DNA of 64,000 bases from Arthrobacter sp. Soil764. Its GTDB lineage: Bacteria; Actinomycetota; Actinomycetes; Actinomycetales; Micrococcaceae. The notes below the pieces were generated by a model. It was not told the origin of the DNA and made no database searches. It was given only the letters and a program-made list of their open reading frames with translations. A program made the translations under genes and the position numbers. Positions 51,175-61,800 of the stretch are shown in pieces. The stretch's first letter is position 1; every line of letters begins with the position of its first letter. The stretch covers positions 155,463 to 219,462 of the forward strand of contig NZ_LMSI01000025.1 in the NCBI RefSeq assembly GCF_001428075.1, read 5' to 3'.

Positions 51175-52111
51175 TGCCCTGCTCCCCGTGCTGGACTGGA
51201 GCGTGCTGGTCGGCCGTCTCCTCAACCGGTGCGGGCAGGGGCTGCGTCACGGCTGCGGATGCCTGCGGACGCGGCAGGGTCACTTCGTCTCCGTCAGCGG
51301 AGGTGAGGCGGGGCGCTGTGGTGCCCGCGCCGTCGTCGTTCGCAACGTTCCTCGCGTCCACCACGATGGCCGTGACATTGTCCCGCCCGCCCTTGCGCAG
51401 CGCAGCCTGGATCAGGGCGTCCACAGCCTCCTGCGGATCCGCCACGGTGCCGAGGATCCCCAGGATTTCCTCGTCCGGGAGTTCCCCAGTGAGTCCGTCG
51501 GAGCAGACCAGGACGCGGTCGCCTTCCTCCACGGGGAGAAGCCAGTAGTCCGCCTCCGTCTCGTCCCCTGTGCCCAAGGCCCGGGTGACCACGTGCCGGC
51601 GCGGATGGACCGTTGCCTCCTGGGCGGTGATTTCGCCCGCGTCCACAAGTTCCTGGACCTCCGAGTGGTCAACGCTGATTTGTTCGAACCGCCCCTGGCT
51701 GAGCCGGTAGGTGCGGGAATCGCCGATGTTCAGGACCAGCCAGTACGGCATGCCCATCTGTTCCACCACCACCGCACCGGTGAGGGTGGTGCCGGCGCGG
51801 GCTCCGGTGGCCTCACGGATCGAATTGTCTGCACGGGCCACGTACTGCTGGAGGACGGCAGCGGTGATGCTCCGTTCCCCCGTGCTGACCTGGGGCATTT
51901 CGGCGAGCGCCCGCACGCAAAGGCCGCTGGCGATTTCGCCGGCTTCGTGGCCGCCCATGCCGTCGGCTACGGCGAAGACGGGGTCCGCCGCGATGTACGA
52001 ATCTTCGTTCAGCTCCCGGCGGAGTCCCCTGTCCGTCCCGTAGCCATAGCTGAGGCTGGGTCGCGGCCCCGGCTGGATGGTGGAGGAAACACTGGCGGGG
52101 TGCTGGTTCAT
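51161..52111 (-). CDS. PP2C-family serine/threonine phosphatase
   Basis: 316 residues. Metal-dependent phosphatase motifs: RRELNEDSYIA, VFAVADGMGGHEAGE, LVLNIGDSRTYRL, VLVCSDGLTGELPDEEI and GGRDNVTAIVVDAR, with all metal-binding Asp present. It should reverse the kinase encoded two genes downstream. A 60-residue disordered tail follows the domain. ATG 52111 overlaps the RDD-FHA stop by 4 bp; an earlier in-frame start lies within that gene and is unlikely. Confidence 0.94.
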   Translation of the reverse strand: MNQHPASVSSTIQPGPRPSLSYGYGTDRGLRRELNEDSYIAADPVFAVADGMGGHEAGEIASGLCVRALAEMPQVSTGERSITAAVLQQYVARADNSIREATGARAGTTLTGAVVVEQMGMPYWLVLNIGDSRTYRLSQGRFEQISVDHSEVQELVDAGEITAQEATVHPRRHVVTRALGTGDETEADYWLLPVEEGDRVLVCSDGLTGELPDEEILGILGTVADPQEAVDALIQAALRKGGRDNVTAIVVDARNVANDDGAGTTAPRLTSADGDEVTLPRPQASAAVTQPLPAPVEETADQHAPVQHGEQGNDGR

Positions 52112-53811
52112 GCCTGTCCTAGGTAAAAGGTACGGTCTCCAAAATGCACGCTGGATCCCGGGGTAACAAATGTGGGGACGCCCGGCACTAGTGGGGTGCG
52201 CAGGCCGTCCGGGGTGGTGACGGCGCTTCCGTTGGTTGACTGCCGGTCCGTCACCCAAATACCTGCGCCGTCGGTGAGCAGGTGCAGGTGGGTCTTGGAG
52301 ATGGAACGCCCGGGATCATCAACGGCCAGCAGCTGTGCGTGCTGTTCCCCGGCCTGCCCCACCGGGTTGCGGCCCACCAGGACGCTGCGGTCCAGCTGGA
52401 AGTCGCGGCCGTCGTCCAGGCGGATACGGAGGACGGCCACGGGGCCTGGGCCGCTTATTCCGGGCCGCACCTGCGTGCGTTCGACGTCGTCATCCAAGTG
52501 CTGCGGAGGAACCCGGTGGCCGGCGGAACCTGTCGGTGCAAAAACCTGCGGGAAAGCGGGCATCATCCCCTGGGCGGCAGCCTGCGCGGGTGCCGGCGGC
52601 GAAAAGGAGGCCGGCCCGGTGTAGGGCATGGTCTGCGACGGCATGGTGGCCGACGGCGAAGGTGCGGGGGGTGCCGCAGGCTGGGGTGCGGGGGGTGCCG
52701 CAGGCTGGGGTGCGGGGGGTGCCGCAGGCTGGGGCATCTGGGCTGCAGCAGATTGTGGCGCCGGGTTTTGCGGCGGCGGGGCCTGGTACACACGCGCCTG
52801 GGCCCCGGTGGCCCCGGCCACCGGGGACAGCACCTGCTGCACGGGCGGAAGGTCCAGCGGCGCGAAGCTGTAGGGGCCCTGGATGCCGCCGGTGGTGATG
52901 GGGTCGCGGCCGGCCTTGACGTCGAATGCCAGGGTCTTGGCGGCGGCGTCATTCCAGCCGCGCAGCCCGCCGTTCTTGTCCCAGCGGCTGGAAACGACCA
53001 CCAGCACCGCCCAGACGGCACCCACCAGGAGCAGCGGACCAAGGATGAACACGGCGGCGTCGAACCACTTGAAGACCATCACCAGCACCGCGGCCAGCAC
53101 GGCCAGCAGGATGCCGGCCCCGGTGATGAGGCCACGCAGGAACACGGCACCGGCGCCGGGAGCATAACCGTCCTGGTCCGCGCTGCGGATCCCCATGAGC
53201 AGGTTGCCGGGCGTCTTGCCGGTGCGGGCCTCCAGGCCGAGCACCACGAACAGGTAGGCCAGGGTCAGGCCAAGGCCGATGCCGCCAAAAAGGACCAGCG
53301 AGGAGGTGTCGTAGACAATGAAGCCGCCGCTCCTGGTCCGGGTGATCCCGGCAAATCCGATGGCAAACGCCACCACCAGCACCGCCACCCCCGGCAGCCA
53401 GTCAATGACCGCAGCGCCAAGCCGCTTGCCCGCCGCAGCCGGAACAAGCTGAAGGTTCACTGCCATTCCCGTTCCTCCCCCTGGAGCGGCCTCCACCCGT
53501 GTGGAACCGCCGGTCCTGCCCGGCGCGGTCCCCGTGGGCAAGGTGCCCGCCTGCGCGGTGCCCGTATATGCGGTGCCCGTCGGCTGACTTGCCGGGGGCA
53601 TTTCTACTATCGGGATAGTACCGGGATTCCCGGGCGCGTGCGCGGGGCGCGCTTCCCCCGCGGCGCTCCTTCCGCGGTCCGCGGGCAGGCCCGGGCTGCG
53701 GGGACGGCGTGCCGCCCGGTTGGGCAGCGGCGCCCCGCAGGCGGGGCAAAAGGTGGCCCCCGCCCGGATGGGCTGGTGGCAGCGCGGGCAGTGTTCGTCG
53801 CCGGAAGTCAC
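52108..53811 (-). CDS. RDD-FHA membrane protein with zinc ribbon
   Basis: 567 residues. An N-terminal zinc ribbon (CPRCHQPIRAGATFCPACG) is followed by a Pro/Thr-rich linker. An RDD membrane domain with about four helices comes next (about 120-290: LGAAVIDWLPGVAVLVVAF, TGKTPGNLLMGIRS). A Pro/Ala/Gln linker includes three exact PAAPPAPQ repeats, then a C-terminal FHA domain (VLVGRNPVG, ISKTHLHLLTD, RQSTNGSAVT). It is probably a membrane scaffold docking phosphorylated partners. It overlaps the transglutaminase-like gene at its start and the PP2C gene at its end, each by 4 bp. Confidence 0.88.
   Translation of the reverse strand: MTSGDEHCPRCHQPIRAGATFCPACGAPLPNRAARRPRSPGLPADRGRSAAGEARPAHAPGNPGTIPIVEMPPASQPTGTAYTGTAQAGTLPTGTAPGRTGGSTRVEAAPGGGTGMAVNLQLVPAAAGKRLGAAVIDWLPGVAVLVVAFAIGFAGITRTRSGGFIVYDTSSLVLFGGIGLGLTLAYLFVVLGLEARTGKTPGNLLMGIRSADQDGYAPGAGAVFLRGLITGAGILLAVLAAVLVMVFKWFDAAVFILGPLLLVGAVWAVLVVVSSRWDKNGGLRGWNDAAAKTLAFDVKAGRDPITTGGIQGPYSFAPLDLPPVQQVLSPVAGATGAQARVYQAPPPQNPAPQSAAAQMPQPAAPPAPQPAAPPAPQPAAPPAPSPSATMPSQTMPYTGPASFSPPAPAQAAAQGMMPAFPQVFAPTGSAGHRVPPQHLDDDVERTQVRPGISGPGPVAVLRIRLDDGRDFQLDRSVLVGRNPVGQAGEQHAQLLAVDDPGRSISKTHLHLLTDGAGIWVTDRQSTNGSAVTTPDGLRTPLVPGVPTFVTPGSSVHFGDRTFYLGQA
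52661..52732. repeat. three perfect 24-bp tandem repeats in the RDD-FHA gene
   Basis: Three identical 24-bp units in tandem, each encoding PAAPPAPQ in the linker between the RDD and FHA domains. Identical copies suggest recent slippage and a linker whose length can vary. Confidence 0.95.
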
Positions 53812-56366
53812 TGCCGACCGGATCCTTCCTGGCCGCGTCCTTCCCGGGCCGGCGGCGCGTCAGCACTTCCAGAGGCACGACGGCGGCGGGCGGCAACGAA
53901 TGCGGAGACCGCAGGCAGTGCCAGCCGGCCCCCGCGAAGGCTGGGGGCCTTGCCGGAGTTCATGGCGGTCCGGGCGTCGGCAAGCAGCGAGCGCGGCGAG
54001 AACCGTGCCTGCTGCCGGCGCCAGAACCCCATGCCCGAGGTCATTTCCTTGAGCGACCCGTCAACGATGGTCCAATACTCGCGAACGTCCTCCTCGGTGG
54101 GCTCCCCCGCGCCAAAGATGGAGGCGTCCGCCCGGCGGGCCAGCAGGGTGGTGGTCCCTTGGGTTCCAGGGAACGCTTCGGCCAGGACGGCAGCGCTTTC
54201 GCGCCGCGTCGAGCGGGTGTCGACGGCGGCACCCAGGTCGGTCGCCAGGCTCACCACCTCGTTCCAGCCTCCGCCCACACGCTGGGCGGGGTGGCCGTCG
54301 CGGAAACGCGACTTCCGCCGTCGCGCCTTCAGCAGGGCAATCAGCAGCAGCGGCAGGGCAAGGACCAGCAACGGGATGGCGGCGATACCCAATGCACCCA
54401 AAAGGGCGCCCCAGAACAGCCATGGGTTGTTCTTCTTCTGGTCCGCGTCCAGAGCGTCCGGTGAAGAGTCCGGCGGCAGGTCCGCGGGCTCCTGCGGCGG
54501 GGGCGGCGGCTGCAGCACCTGGGGCTTGGGCTTGGACTTGTTCTCGGGGTCCGGGGGGATGGGGATGTTGTCCTTGGGCGGGGTGGGATCGAAGCTGACC
54601 CAGCCTACCCGCTCAAAGGCGACCTCCACCCAAGCGTGAACGTCCTTTCCGGTGATCTTCACCTCGCCGGCACCGTTCTCCGGGCTGGTGGGCTCCGGGT
54701 AGAACCCCATCACCACGCGGGAGGGGATGCCCAGGTGCCGGAGCATCAGGGACATGGCCACGGCGTACTGTTCATCGTCGCCGAGCATTTGCTTGGCGGT
54801 CAGCAGGTTGCGGATCCGGGCGGCGCCATGGCCTGAGACGCTGGGCAGCTGCCCCTCACTGACCAGGCCGTTGCTGAAGGCACCCGTCTTTTGAAAATGC
54901 GCCTCGATCTGGCGTACCCGGTCGATGGCGGTGGGAGCGTCGGCGGACAGGTCGTTGGCCTGGGAACCGATCACCGGCGGCACCTCCAGCGGGGCCGGCA
55001 GGGAGATTTTGGCGAAGTCGTACTGCGTCAGCTGCCCGTGTTCGAGCTTGGCCGGATCGGACACCTGCACGGTGTAGGCGTCGCCGCGGGACAGCCCGTT
55101 GGTGGTGACGGCGGTGTCCGTTCCCGTGTTGAAGTAAAGACCGGCAGCAGCGGCGGAACCTGACTGGTCAAAGCTGATGCCGGTGGTCTTCCGGCCGCCC
55201 GGGACAAAGTAGCCCTGGTAGTCCTCCACATTGATGCTGATCGAGTAGTCGTTGGTGGGCACTACTCCGGACGTGTCAGCGAGGGTGTTGATGGACTTGG
55301 CGTCGCCCACCTTGCTGAAGTTGCCGGAACCGTTGGGGTCCATGTTGTAGTTGGTGCCGTTGAAGGCGTCCAGGGCACCCAGGCGCACCCGGCCGTCGCG
55401 CGGGAGGCCCTTGACCACGAACAGGGTGTCGTCCTTCTTGTCCTTGACGTAGGTCCGGAAACTGGCCAGGGGCGTGATGTAGTCCTTGGGATCAAACGGC
55501 GGCACCACCACGTTGCGGAGGACTTTGCGGTCCTCGCCGGCGCTGACCAGGGGTGCGGCCACCGCGGTAATTCCCACGCTGGCGGCAATCACTCCCGCAG
55601 CCATGCCCAGCCGGCGGATCCTGGCGCGGCGGGCGGTGCCGTTGTCCGCCTGCGGATTGTTGACCGCCACCCTGCGTGCGCTGTTCCGCCGCAGGGTGTC
55701 CCGGCGGAAAGTTGCCCACGCAATGCCAAGGACCGTCAGGCCGATGCCACGTTCGAGGGTCAGGAATGCCGCGTTGGTGCTGAAGGCAATGCCCGTGACA
55801 AACAGGACCAGGACAGGGATGAGGGGCAGGTAGGGGCTCCTTGCCCGCCAGGTCAGGAGCGCTGCCACGAGTGCCGTAATCAATGAGCTCAGGAAGGGGA
55901 CAATGAGCACGCCGCCGGCGGTTCCCACCGGCACGCCCACGGTGAGCATGTCCTTCCAGGCGAACACGACGCCCAGGAGCAGGGTGCGCAGCGAATCCAG
56001 GGAGGGGACAAATCCGGCAATGGCGGAGTCCGGCACGGCCAGCCAGGTCCCAAGCACCAGGTAGGCGGCCAGGGCCAGGGCGGTGGTGATCAGCAGGCCC
56101 AGGCGCAGATGGGCGTTGGCTGCGCCGATGGCCAGTCCCAGGATGATGCCGCCGAACCCGGACAGGAGATAGTAGGGGTCACCGCCGAAGCTCAGGCCGA
56201 AGCCGAGCAGGCCCAGGCCCAGCAGGACCACCAGGGCTCCGGCGTCGAGCATGAAATGCCAGGGCGGCTGGCCGGTGGTGAAGGCGGAGTCCGGGTTTGC
56301 GGCCTTGCGGCGGGTACGGGTTTGCGGGGACCGCGTTTGTGGGGGCTGGCCCGTTGCGGTGCTCAT
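53808..56366 (-). CDS. transglutaminase-like membrane protein, catalytic Cys absent
   Basis: 852 residues, TgpA-like. Six or seven membrane helices occupy residues 35-280, a large extracytoplasmic region follows, and the transglutaminase core spans about 505-600. The last helix is at about 660-690, before a basic cytoplasmic tail. In the core, LGIPSRVVMGF, DVHAWVEV (His577) and FDPTP (Asp593) are conserved. The usual GxCEHYA nucleophile block reads GDDEQYA (529-535), with Asp531 where Cys should be. It is therefore probably not an active thiol transglutaminase or protease. It overlaps neighbours by 4 bp on both sides. Confidence 0.9.
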   Translation of the reverse strand: MSTATGQPPQTRSPQTRTRRKAANPDSAFTTGQPPWHFMLDAGALVVLLGLGLLGFGLSFGGDPYYLLSGFGGIILGLAIGAANAHLRLGLLITTALALAAYLVLGTWLAVPDSAIAGFVPSLDSLRTLLLGVVFAWKDMLTVGVPVGTAGGVLIVPFLSSLITALVAALLTWRARSPYLPLIPVLVLFVTGIAFSTNAAFLTLERGIGLTVLGIAWATFRRDTLRRNSARRVAVNNPQADNGTARRARIRRLGMAAGVIAASVGITAVAAPLVSAGEDRKVLRNVVVPPFDPKDYITPLASFRTYVKDKKDDTLFVVKGLPRDGRVRLGALDAFNGTNYNMDPNGSGNFSKVGDAKSINTLADTSGVVPTNDYSISINVEDYQGYFVPGGRKTTGISFDQSGSAAAAGLYFNTGTDTAVTTNGLSRGDAYTVQVSDPAKLEHGQLTQYDFAKISLPAPLEVPPVIGSQANDLSADAPTAIDRVRQIEAHFQKTGAFSNGLVSEGQLPSVSGHGAARIRNLLTAKQMLGDDEQYAVAMSLMLRHLGIPSRVVMGFYPEPTSPENGAGEVKITGKDVHAWVEVAFERVGWVSFDPTPPKDNIPIPPDPENKSKPKPQVLQPPPPPQEPADLPPDSSPDALDADQKKNNPWLFWGALLGALGIAAIPLLVLALPLLLIALLKARRRKSRFRDGHPAQRVGGGWNEVVSLATDLGAAVDTRSTRRESAAVLAEAFPGTQGTTTLLARRADASIFGAGEPTEEDVREYWTIVDGSLKEMTSGMGFWRRQQARFSPRSLLADARTAMNSGKAPSLRGGRLALPAVSAFVAARRRRASGSADAPPAREGRGQEGSGRQ

Positions 56367-57706
56367 GCGGCGGCCTTTCTCAGCACGATGGCAAGGTCGG
56401 CAAGATCGCCGAGCGTCAGGACGGTGAGGTCTGCGATGTTGGCCCGGGTGGGCGCTGCACCGGCGTCCACCCGGACCGCCAGGCTGCGGACGCCGGGCGG
56501 GACGGAGGCGGCGGCGGAGCGGAGCTGGGTGGCCGTCACATTGCTGCCCACCACGAAGAACACCACGGAGGCGTTGGGCACGGTGTCGGCCAGTGTCCTG
56601 GCGAGGTCGACGGCGGTGCGGCGCATCGGAGTGCCCACGATCCGGGTCATGTCATCGAGCAGGTTGCGGCCGGTTTCGCAGCGGAGCGGGCCCTTCTGCG
56701 TGAGCACGTCGAGTTCGCGCTGTTCGCGGATGGCCTGCCGGCCGATGGAGGCAGCCACAGAGATGGCCATTTCGAATTCATTTTCGGAGGAGTACTCGTC
56801 GGTGTTGATGGACAGCGAAATGGCCAGGTGGGCGCGGCGGGTTTCCTCGAACTGCCGCACCATCAGTTTGTTGGTGCGGGCCGTGGTTTTCCAGTGGATG
56901 TGCCGGCGGTCATCGCCGGGTACGTAGTCGCGCAGGGCGTGGAAGGACACGTCGGCACTGGAGAGGTCGGTCGTGGGCATGCCCTCAAGGTCGCGGATGA
57001 AGCCTGCGGCAGAGCCTGCCAGGGCAACCGTGCGGGGGTGGACGAAGAGGTCCTCGGGTTCGGTCCAGAGGACCTGGCGCCGCAACAGGTGCAGGGGGTC
57101 GGCCCGGACGGAGCGGACCGGTCCCACCACGATCACGGCGCGCCGTGCGGTGGGGATGGTGAACAGGTCCTCATGGACCTGGCCGGGCTTCATCCGGGGA
57201 AGGTGGAAGACGGCCGTGGTGCTGCCCACCGGCAGTTCCAGCGCGGCCGGCAGCAGCGGGCGGGCCGAGGTGTTGGAGACGGCGATACTGCCGACGGCGC
57301 TGTCCCCCACCGCCACACGCGTCCGGGCGAGGTCCAGCAGCACGCCATAGGAGGACCGGCCGAGGATGAACGCGACGGCGATCACGAACATGGCGAACGC
57401 GGCGATGGACGCGGCCGTGGCTTCCTGCCAGCCGAATGCCTGGCCGGTGGTCCACAGCAGGATGGCGGCGGCCAGGACGGACCAGCCCAGGATGCTGACC
57501 ACGGACAGCACCGGCCAGGCGTACTTCAGCCAGATCTCCCGGACTTTCCGCCAGGCGGGTGTCAGGGCCTGGAGGGCCGTGCTGCTGGCTTCGGACCAGA
57601 CCGCTGCGGGGTGCAGGCGGGTGGGGCGGCCGTCCCGGTGGAAGGGCTGCTGGAGACGCTCCGCGAGCCGGGTCAGCCGGGTGCCGCTGGACGTGCCGTC
57701 GGACAT
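56363..57706 (-). CDS. DUF58-domain membrane protein
   Basis: 447 residues. Two membrane helices (about 45-90: YAWPVLSVVSILGWSVLAAAI and ASIAAFAMFVIAVAFIL) are followed by a beta-sandwich. The DUF58 core has the hallmark LRDYVPGDDRRHIHWKTTART, then a vWA-like fold without a full metal site. DUF58 proteins are near-constant partners of MoxR ATPases. The stop overlaps the transglutaminase-like gene by 4 bp. The MoxR gene ends 73 bp upstream. Confidence 0.92.
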   Translation of the reverse strand: MSDGTSSGTRLTRLAERLQQPFHRDGRPTRLHPAAVWSEASSTALQALTPAWRKVREIWLKYAWPVLSVVSILGWSVLAAAILLWTTGQAFGWQEATAASIAAFAMFVIAVAFILGRSSYGVLLDLARTRVAVGDSAVGSIAVSNTSARPLLPAALELPVGSTTAVFHLPRMKPGQVHEDLFTIPTARRAVIVVGPVRSVRADPLHLLRRQVLWTEPEDLFVHPRTVALAGSAAGFIRDLEGMPTTDLSSADVSFHALRDYVPGDDRRHIHWKTTARTNKLMVRQFEETRRAHLAISLSINTDEYSSENEFEMAISVAASIGRQAIREQRELDVLTQKGPLRCETGRNLLDDMTRIVGTPMRRTAVDLARTLADTVPNASVVFFVVGSNVTATQLRSAAASVPPGVRSLAVRVDAGAAPTRANIADLTVLTLGDLADLAIVLRKAAA

Positions 57707-57779
57707 AAGGGTTTGCCTTCGTTGTAGCGCTGGAATGACAGTGGCGGCAGCTGCAGCTTCAGGCTGCAGGCCGGGCGGC

Positions 57780-58751
57780 TCAGGCGTTGGTGCGCTGCTG
57801 CGGGGCGGCGACGTCGGCCAGGATCCTGGTCAGCACAGCCTCGGCGGTGGCACCGGAGAACTCGGCTTCGGGATCCATGACGAACCGGTGGGTCCACACC
57901 ACGGGTGCCAGTTCCTTGATGTCATCCGGCAGCACGAAGTTCCGCCCCTGCGCGGCAGCCCAGACCTTCGCGGCACGGACCATGGCCAGGGCGCCGCGGA
58001 CCGAGACGCCAAGCCGGGTCTCGGGTGCGCTGCGGGTTTCCTCGCAGAGCCGGGAGATGTACTCCAGCACCGCGGTGTCAACGTGCGCCGTGGCGGCGAG
58101 ATCGGCCATGTCCGCCACCGCCTGGGTGGTGATCACGGCAGTGAGGTCCTTGGAGCGGTCCTTCAGGTTGTTGCCGCCCAGGAGCCGGACTGTGGAGGCG
58201 TGGTCCGGGTATCCGATGGAGGTCTTGATCAGGAAGCGGTCCAGCTGGGCCTCGGGCAGGCGGTAAGTGCCTGCCTGCTCGATCGGGTTCTGGGTGGCCA
58301 TGACCATGAAGGGGCGGCCCGCGGAGTAGGTGACGCCGTCCACGGTGACGCGGGACTCCTCCATGACCTCCAGCAGCGCCGACTGGGTCTTCGGCGAGGC
58401 ACGGTTGATTTCATCGGCCAGGACGATGTTGTTGAAGATTGGCCCCTTGTGGAACTCGAACTTCTGCGTCTTCTGGTCGTAGATGGTCACGCCGGTCACG
58501 TCCGAGGGAAGCAGGTCCGGGGTGAACTGGATGCGGTTGTTGGAGCCCTGCACAGTGGCAGCCAGGGCCCGGGCCAGGGAGGTTTTACCAGTACCGGGCG
58601 CGTCCTCGAACAGGACGTGTCCCTCGGCCAGCATGGCGGTGAAGGTCAGCCGGATGACGTGTTCCTTGCCCAGCACCGCCTGCCCCACATTGGCAACCAG
58701 CTTTTCGAATGTGCCGGCAAACCACTCGGCCTGCTCCATGGTCATGGTCAT
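57780..58751 (-). CDS. MoxR-family AAA+ ATPase
   Basis: 323 residues. Walker A EDAPGTGKTSLARALA, Walker B NIVLADEINRASPKTQSALLE, sensor 1 MATQNPIEQAGTYRLPEAQLDRF and the arginine-rich C-terminal lid region are present. MoxR ATPases act as chaperones that activate or assemble partner proteins, here likely DUF58 and the transglutaminase-like protein. ATG 58751 has AAGGAAG upstream. The FN3 giant gene ends 77 bp upstream, so the whole set is one likely operon. Confidence 0.95.
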   Translation of the reverse strand: MTMTMEQAEWFAGTFEKLVANVGQAVLGKEHVIRLTFTAMLAEGHVLFEDAPGTGKTSLARALAATVQGSNNRIQFTPDLLPSDVTGVTIYDQKTQKFEFHKGPIFNNIVLADEINRASPKTQSALLEVMEESRVTVDGVTYSAGRPFMVMATQNPIEQAGTYRLPEAQLDRFLIKTSIGYPDHASTVRLLGGNNLKDRSKDLTAVITTQAVADMADLAATAHVDTAVLEYISRLCEETRSAPETRLGVSVRGALAMVRAAKVWAAAQGRNFVLPDDIKELAPVVWTHRFVMDPEAEFSGATAEAVLTRILADVAAPQQRTNA

Positions 58752-58828
58752 GACAGTTGCTTCCTTCTTCTGGGTCGAATTTCTGTGCGGGCCCGGACGG
58801 ACTCCGCGTTGCGGTGCAGTGTTTCCTG

Positions 58829-61800
58829 CTAACGGTTTGGCATGCCGGCCGGCGGATTGCAGCCGACGTTTGACGTGTCACAGCGGAGCCAGTGGCCGGA
58901 GGCCATGCCGGAGCTCAGGTGGTACCAGATGCCGCTGGGGTTGTTGGACGTCTTGTACCAGACCTGGTACCGGTCGGCAGTGGACGGGGCACCGGCGTCG
59001 AGCCATATACCCTCGCCCGTGCACTGGGACGGATTGCCTGCAACATAGCTGTCGGTGCCCTTTCGCGGCTCCGTGCAACTGCGGACAGGGCTTGCCGTGA
59101 CGTTCCACGACGTGGGTACCGGGGGCGGTGGCTCCGATCCGCTGCGGGACGTGTCGCTGCCAATCCGGCCGGGCTGGCCTGCGCTGACGGCCCGCACCTC
59201 CAGTTTGTGCGTCTCACTGTATCCAACAGTCTTGGAAAAGGTTCGCTGCTGGGTGTCCTGCCACGGACCGTTGTCCAGGCTGTACTGGTACCCGGTCACT
59301 GCCCGCCCGTTGCCGCTTGGCTGGTTCCACGTCCACGAAACTGTCTTGTCGCCAACTCCGCTGCTGTTGCTGCCGTTGACCGTTGGAGCGAACGCGAGGC
59401 CGTAGGGGTTGACGGCGTTGGAGGGTGTGCTTGCGTCGCCGGCGTTGGTGCTCCGGGACGATACAGCCCACACCACCACAGAGGTCTGCGTGCCGTTCGG
59501 CGCCGGGACGATGCCCCCGCCGGCGGGGATGGTTCCGCTGCCACCGCCGGAAGTCAGGCTGTATCGATAGGAGATTTCATCCCCCGTCGATCCATTGCGC
59601 TGCGCAGCTGTGAGCTGCGGGAACCGGACATCGATCTTGCCCCCGTTGCCACCTGTGTCGTAGAGCGTTGCGGTGGGGGTGCCCACCATTCCCGGCTTGC
59701 CGACCGCACGGACAGGAGCCGAACTGGCGCTGGTGCCGCTGGTCCCAGCCTTGTTCGTCGCTGAAACTGTGAAGGTGTAGTTTGTTTCCGAGTTGTCCAC
59801 CGTCACGTTCTGCGAGGTGGCAGCAACCTGTTGACTGGAGACCACGGACCCGCCGCGAAGCGTGGTGAGGGTGTAGGACGAGATGGCATCACCGTTGTTG
59901 TTCGGTGCAGTCCACACCACCCTGAGCTGGCTCTGTGAACCAACCGGGGTTGCCTGGGCCACGCTGGGCGCGGCCGGAGTTGCGGGGACACCGGCCGGTA
60001 CTTCTGCAGCCGAATAGGGGCTCCACTCGGACGGGTCCTTGGCGTCGTTGCGGGCCAGGACCCGGACCTTGTAGGAGACGCCGTTCTGCAGGCCCTTCCA
60101 GACGTAGCTGACGGACGTCAGTCCCTGGATTTGGGCGTTCTGGCCGGCGGGCGCCGGGGAGATCTCCAGGTCGTAGGACTTCACCGGGGAACCCTTGCTC
60201 GCCGGAGCGGCCCAATTAACTGCCAGTTGCTTGTCGCCGAACTTCAGCGACGGCGCCAGCGGCGTATCCGGCTTCACGTCCGGGCGGACATCGGCCGAAG
60301 CCGGCGACCGGTCCGAGTCACCGAACTCGTTGGTGGCCGTCACCTGGAAGTGGTAGGTGGTGTTGTTGGTCAAGCCGTTCAGTGTGCAGGTGTTGGCGGG
60401 GCAGTCCTGCCGGAATCCGCCCTCACCATAGACCGTGTACTTGGTAATGGGTGAGCCCCGGTCAGCCGGTGCAGACCAGTTGAGCAGCGCGGTTTGGTCA
60501 CCGACGCTCTGCGCCTGCGGTGTGGTGGGTGCTGCAGGTTTGTCCTTGACGGTCAGCCGGACACGCGCCGTGGCATGCCGGGAGCTGTCCTGTGTCTTGT
60601 CCTCCACGGTGTAGGCCACCACCAGGGTGCCGGTGAAGCCGGGCGCAGGCGTAACCGTGATCGAGTCACCGTTGACGCCCACGTTGCCGCTGCCCGTTTC
60701 GGTATTGGCGGCAATGATCTTCAGCGGAGTTTCCGGGAACGGGTTCGCGTCGTTGGCCAGGACGTTAATGGTCACCGGTTTGCCGGCGGCGGCGTTGTCC
60801 TGAACGTCGTCGTTGGCCACCGGCTTGGGCCGGTTGGAGGCGGTCACCGCGAGCTGGTACGTGGCGGTGGCTTCAAGCCCGCGGGGGTCGGTGGCCTTGA
60901 CCTGTACGGCGGCCCGGGTTCCCGTGGCCGTCGAATCTGCCGCCGAAACCTTGAGGGTCCGGCCTTCGAGGCGTGCGTTGAAGCCGCCGGGCGAGTCTCC
61001 CACCAGCTGGTACTTCATCTTCTCGACGTCGTCCTGGTCGGGATCCGAGGTCAGCTTTCCCAGATCGGTGCCGGCCGAGTCGCCCTTGGGGACATCCAGG
61101 CTGGCGCCCAGCAACTCTGGCGGGTTGTTCTTGTCGGGATTCGGGAGGACCTTGGTGCGGATGCTCAGGGTGGACTTCATGCCGGCTGCATCGTCCGGTC
61201 CGGTGCCGTCGGTCACCTCGAACGTGAGCGATCCCGGGCCCACGTAGTCGGCTCCCGCCGCGTACTTCAGGCCGGCGCCGTCGCGCGTGACGGGGTCGCC
61301 GCCGTCGGCCCCAATGAGCTTGATCCGGTCCGCCTGGGTCAGCCGGGGCGACCGGCCTTCCCGTACCTTGACCCACTCCTTCAGGTCCACGTCGACGGAC
61401 TGCCCGGCGACCACTTCGATGACCTCATCCTTGGCCAGGGTGGGAACCTGCTGGCCCAGGCCCGGCACCCAAATGATGGCGGTGGACTGCTGGCCGTCCA
61501 CGTCTTCCACCGTGTATGGGATGAGCTGGGGCTGTTCGGTGAGGTCCACCAGCACGTTGCCGTTGCCGCCGGGCCGTGCTGTGGTTGCCTCGGTGCTGAT
61601 CTTCAGGTTCTCACCCACGCCGTCGGGATCCTCGTCGTTCTTGAGGACGGGAACATCCACGGCCGTCTTGCCCATGGCCTGGGCTGAGGTCACCCTGTCG
61701 TCGCGGGCAACCGGCGCCTTGAGGGGCACGTCATTGTCCACCACCAGTCGGATCGTGGCCTGCGCGGCAGCGTCCCGGTCGTCCGCGACGGTGTAGCGCA

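Noticed and set aside
52661..52732. CRISPR-like array
   Set aside because: Units are contiguous without spacers and encode a Pro/Ala linker.
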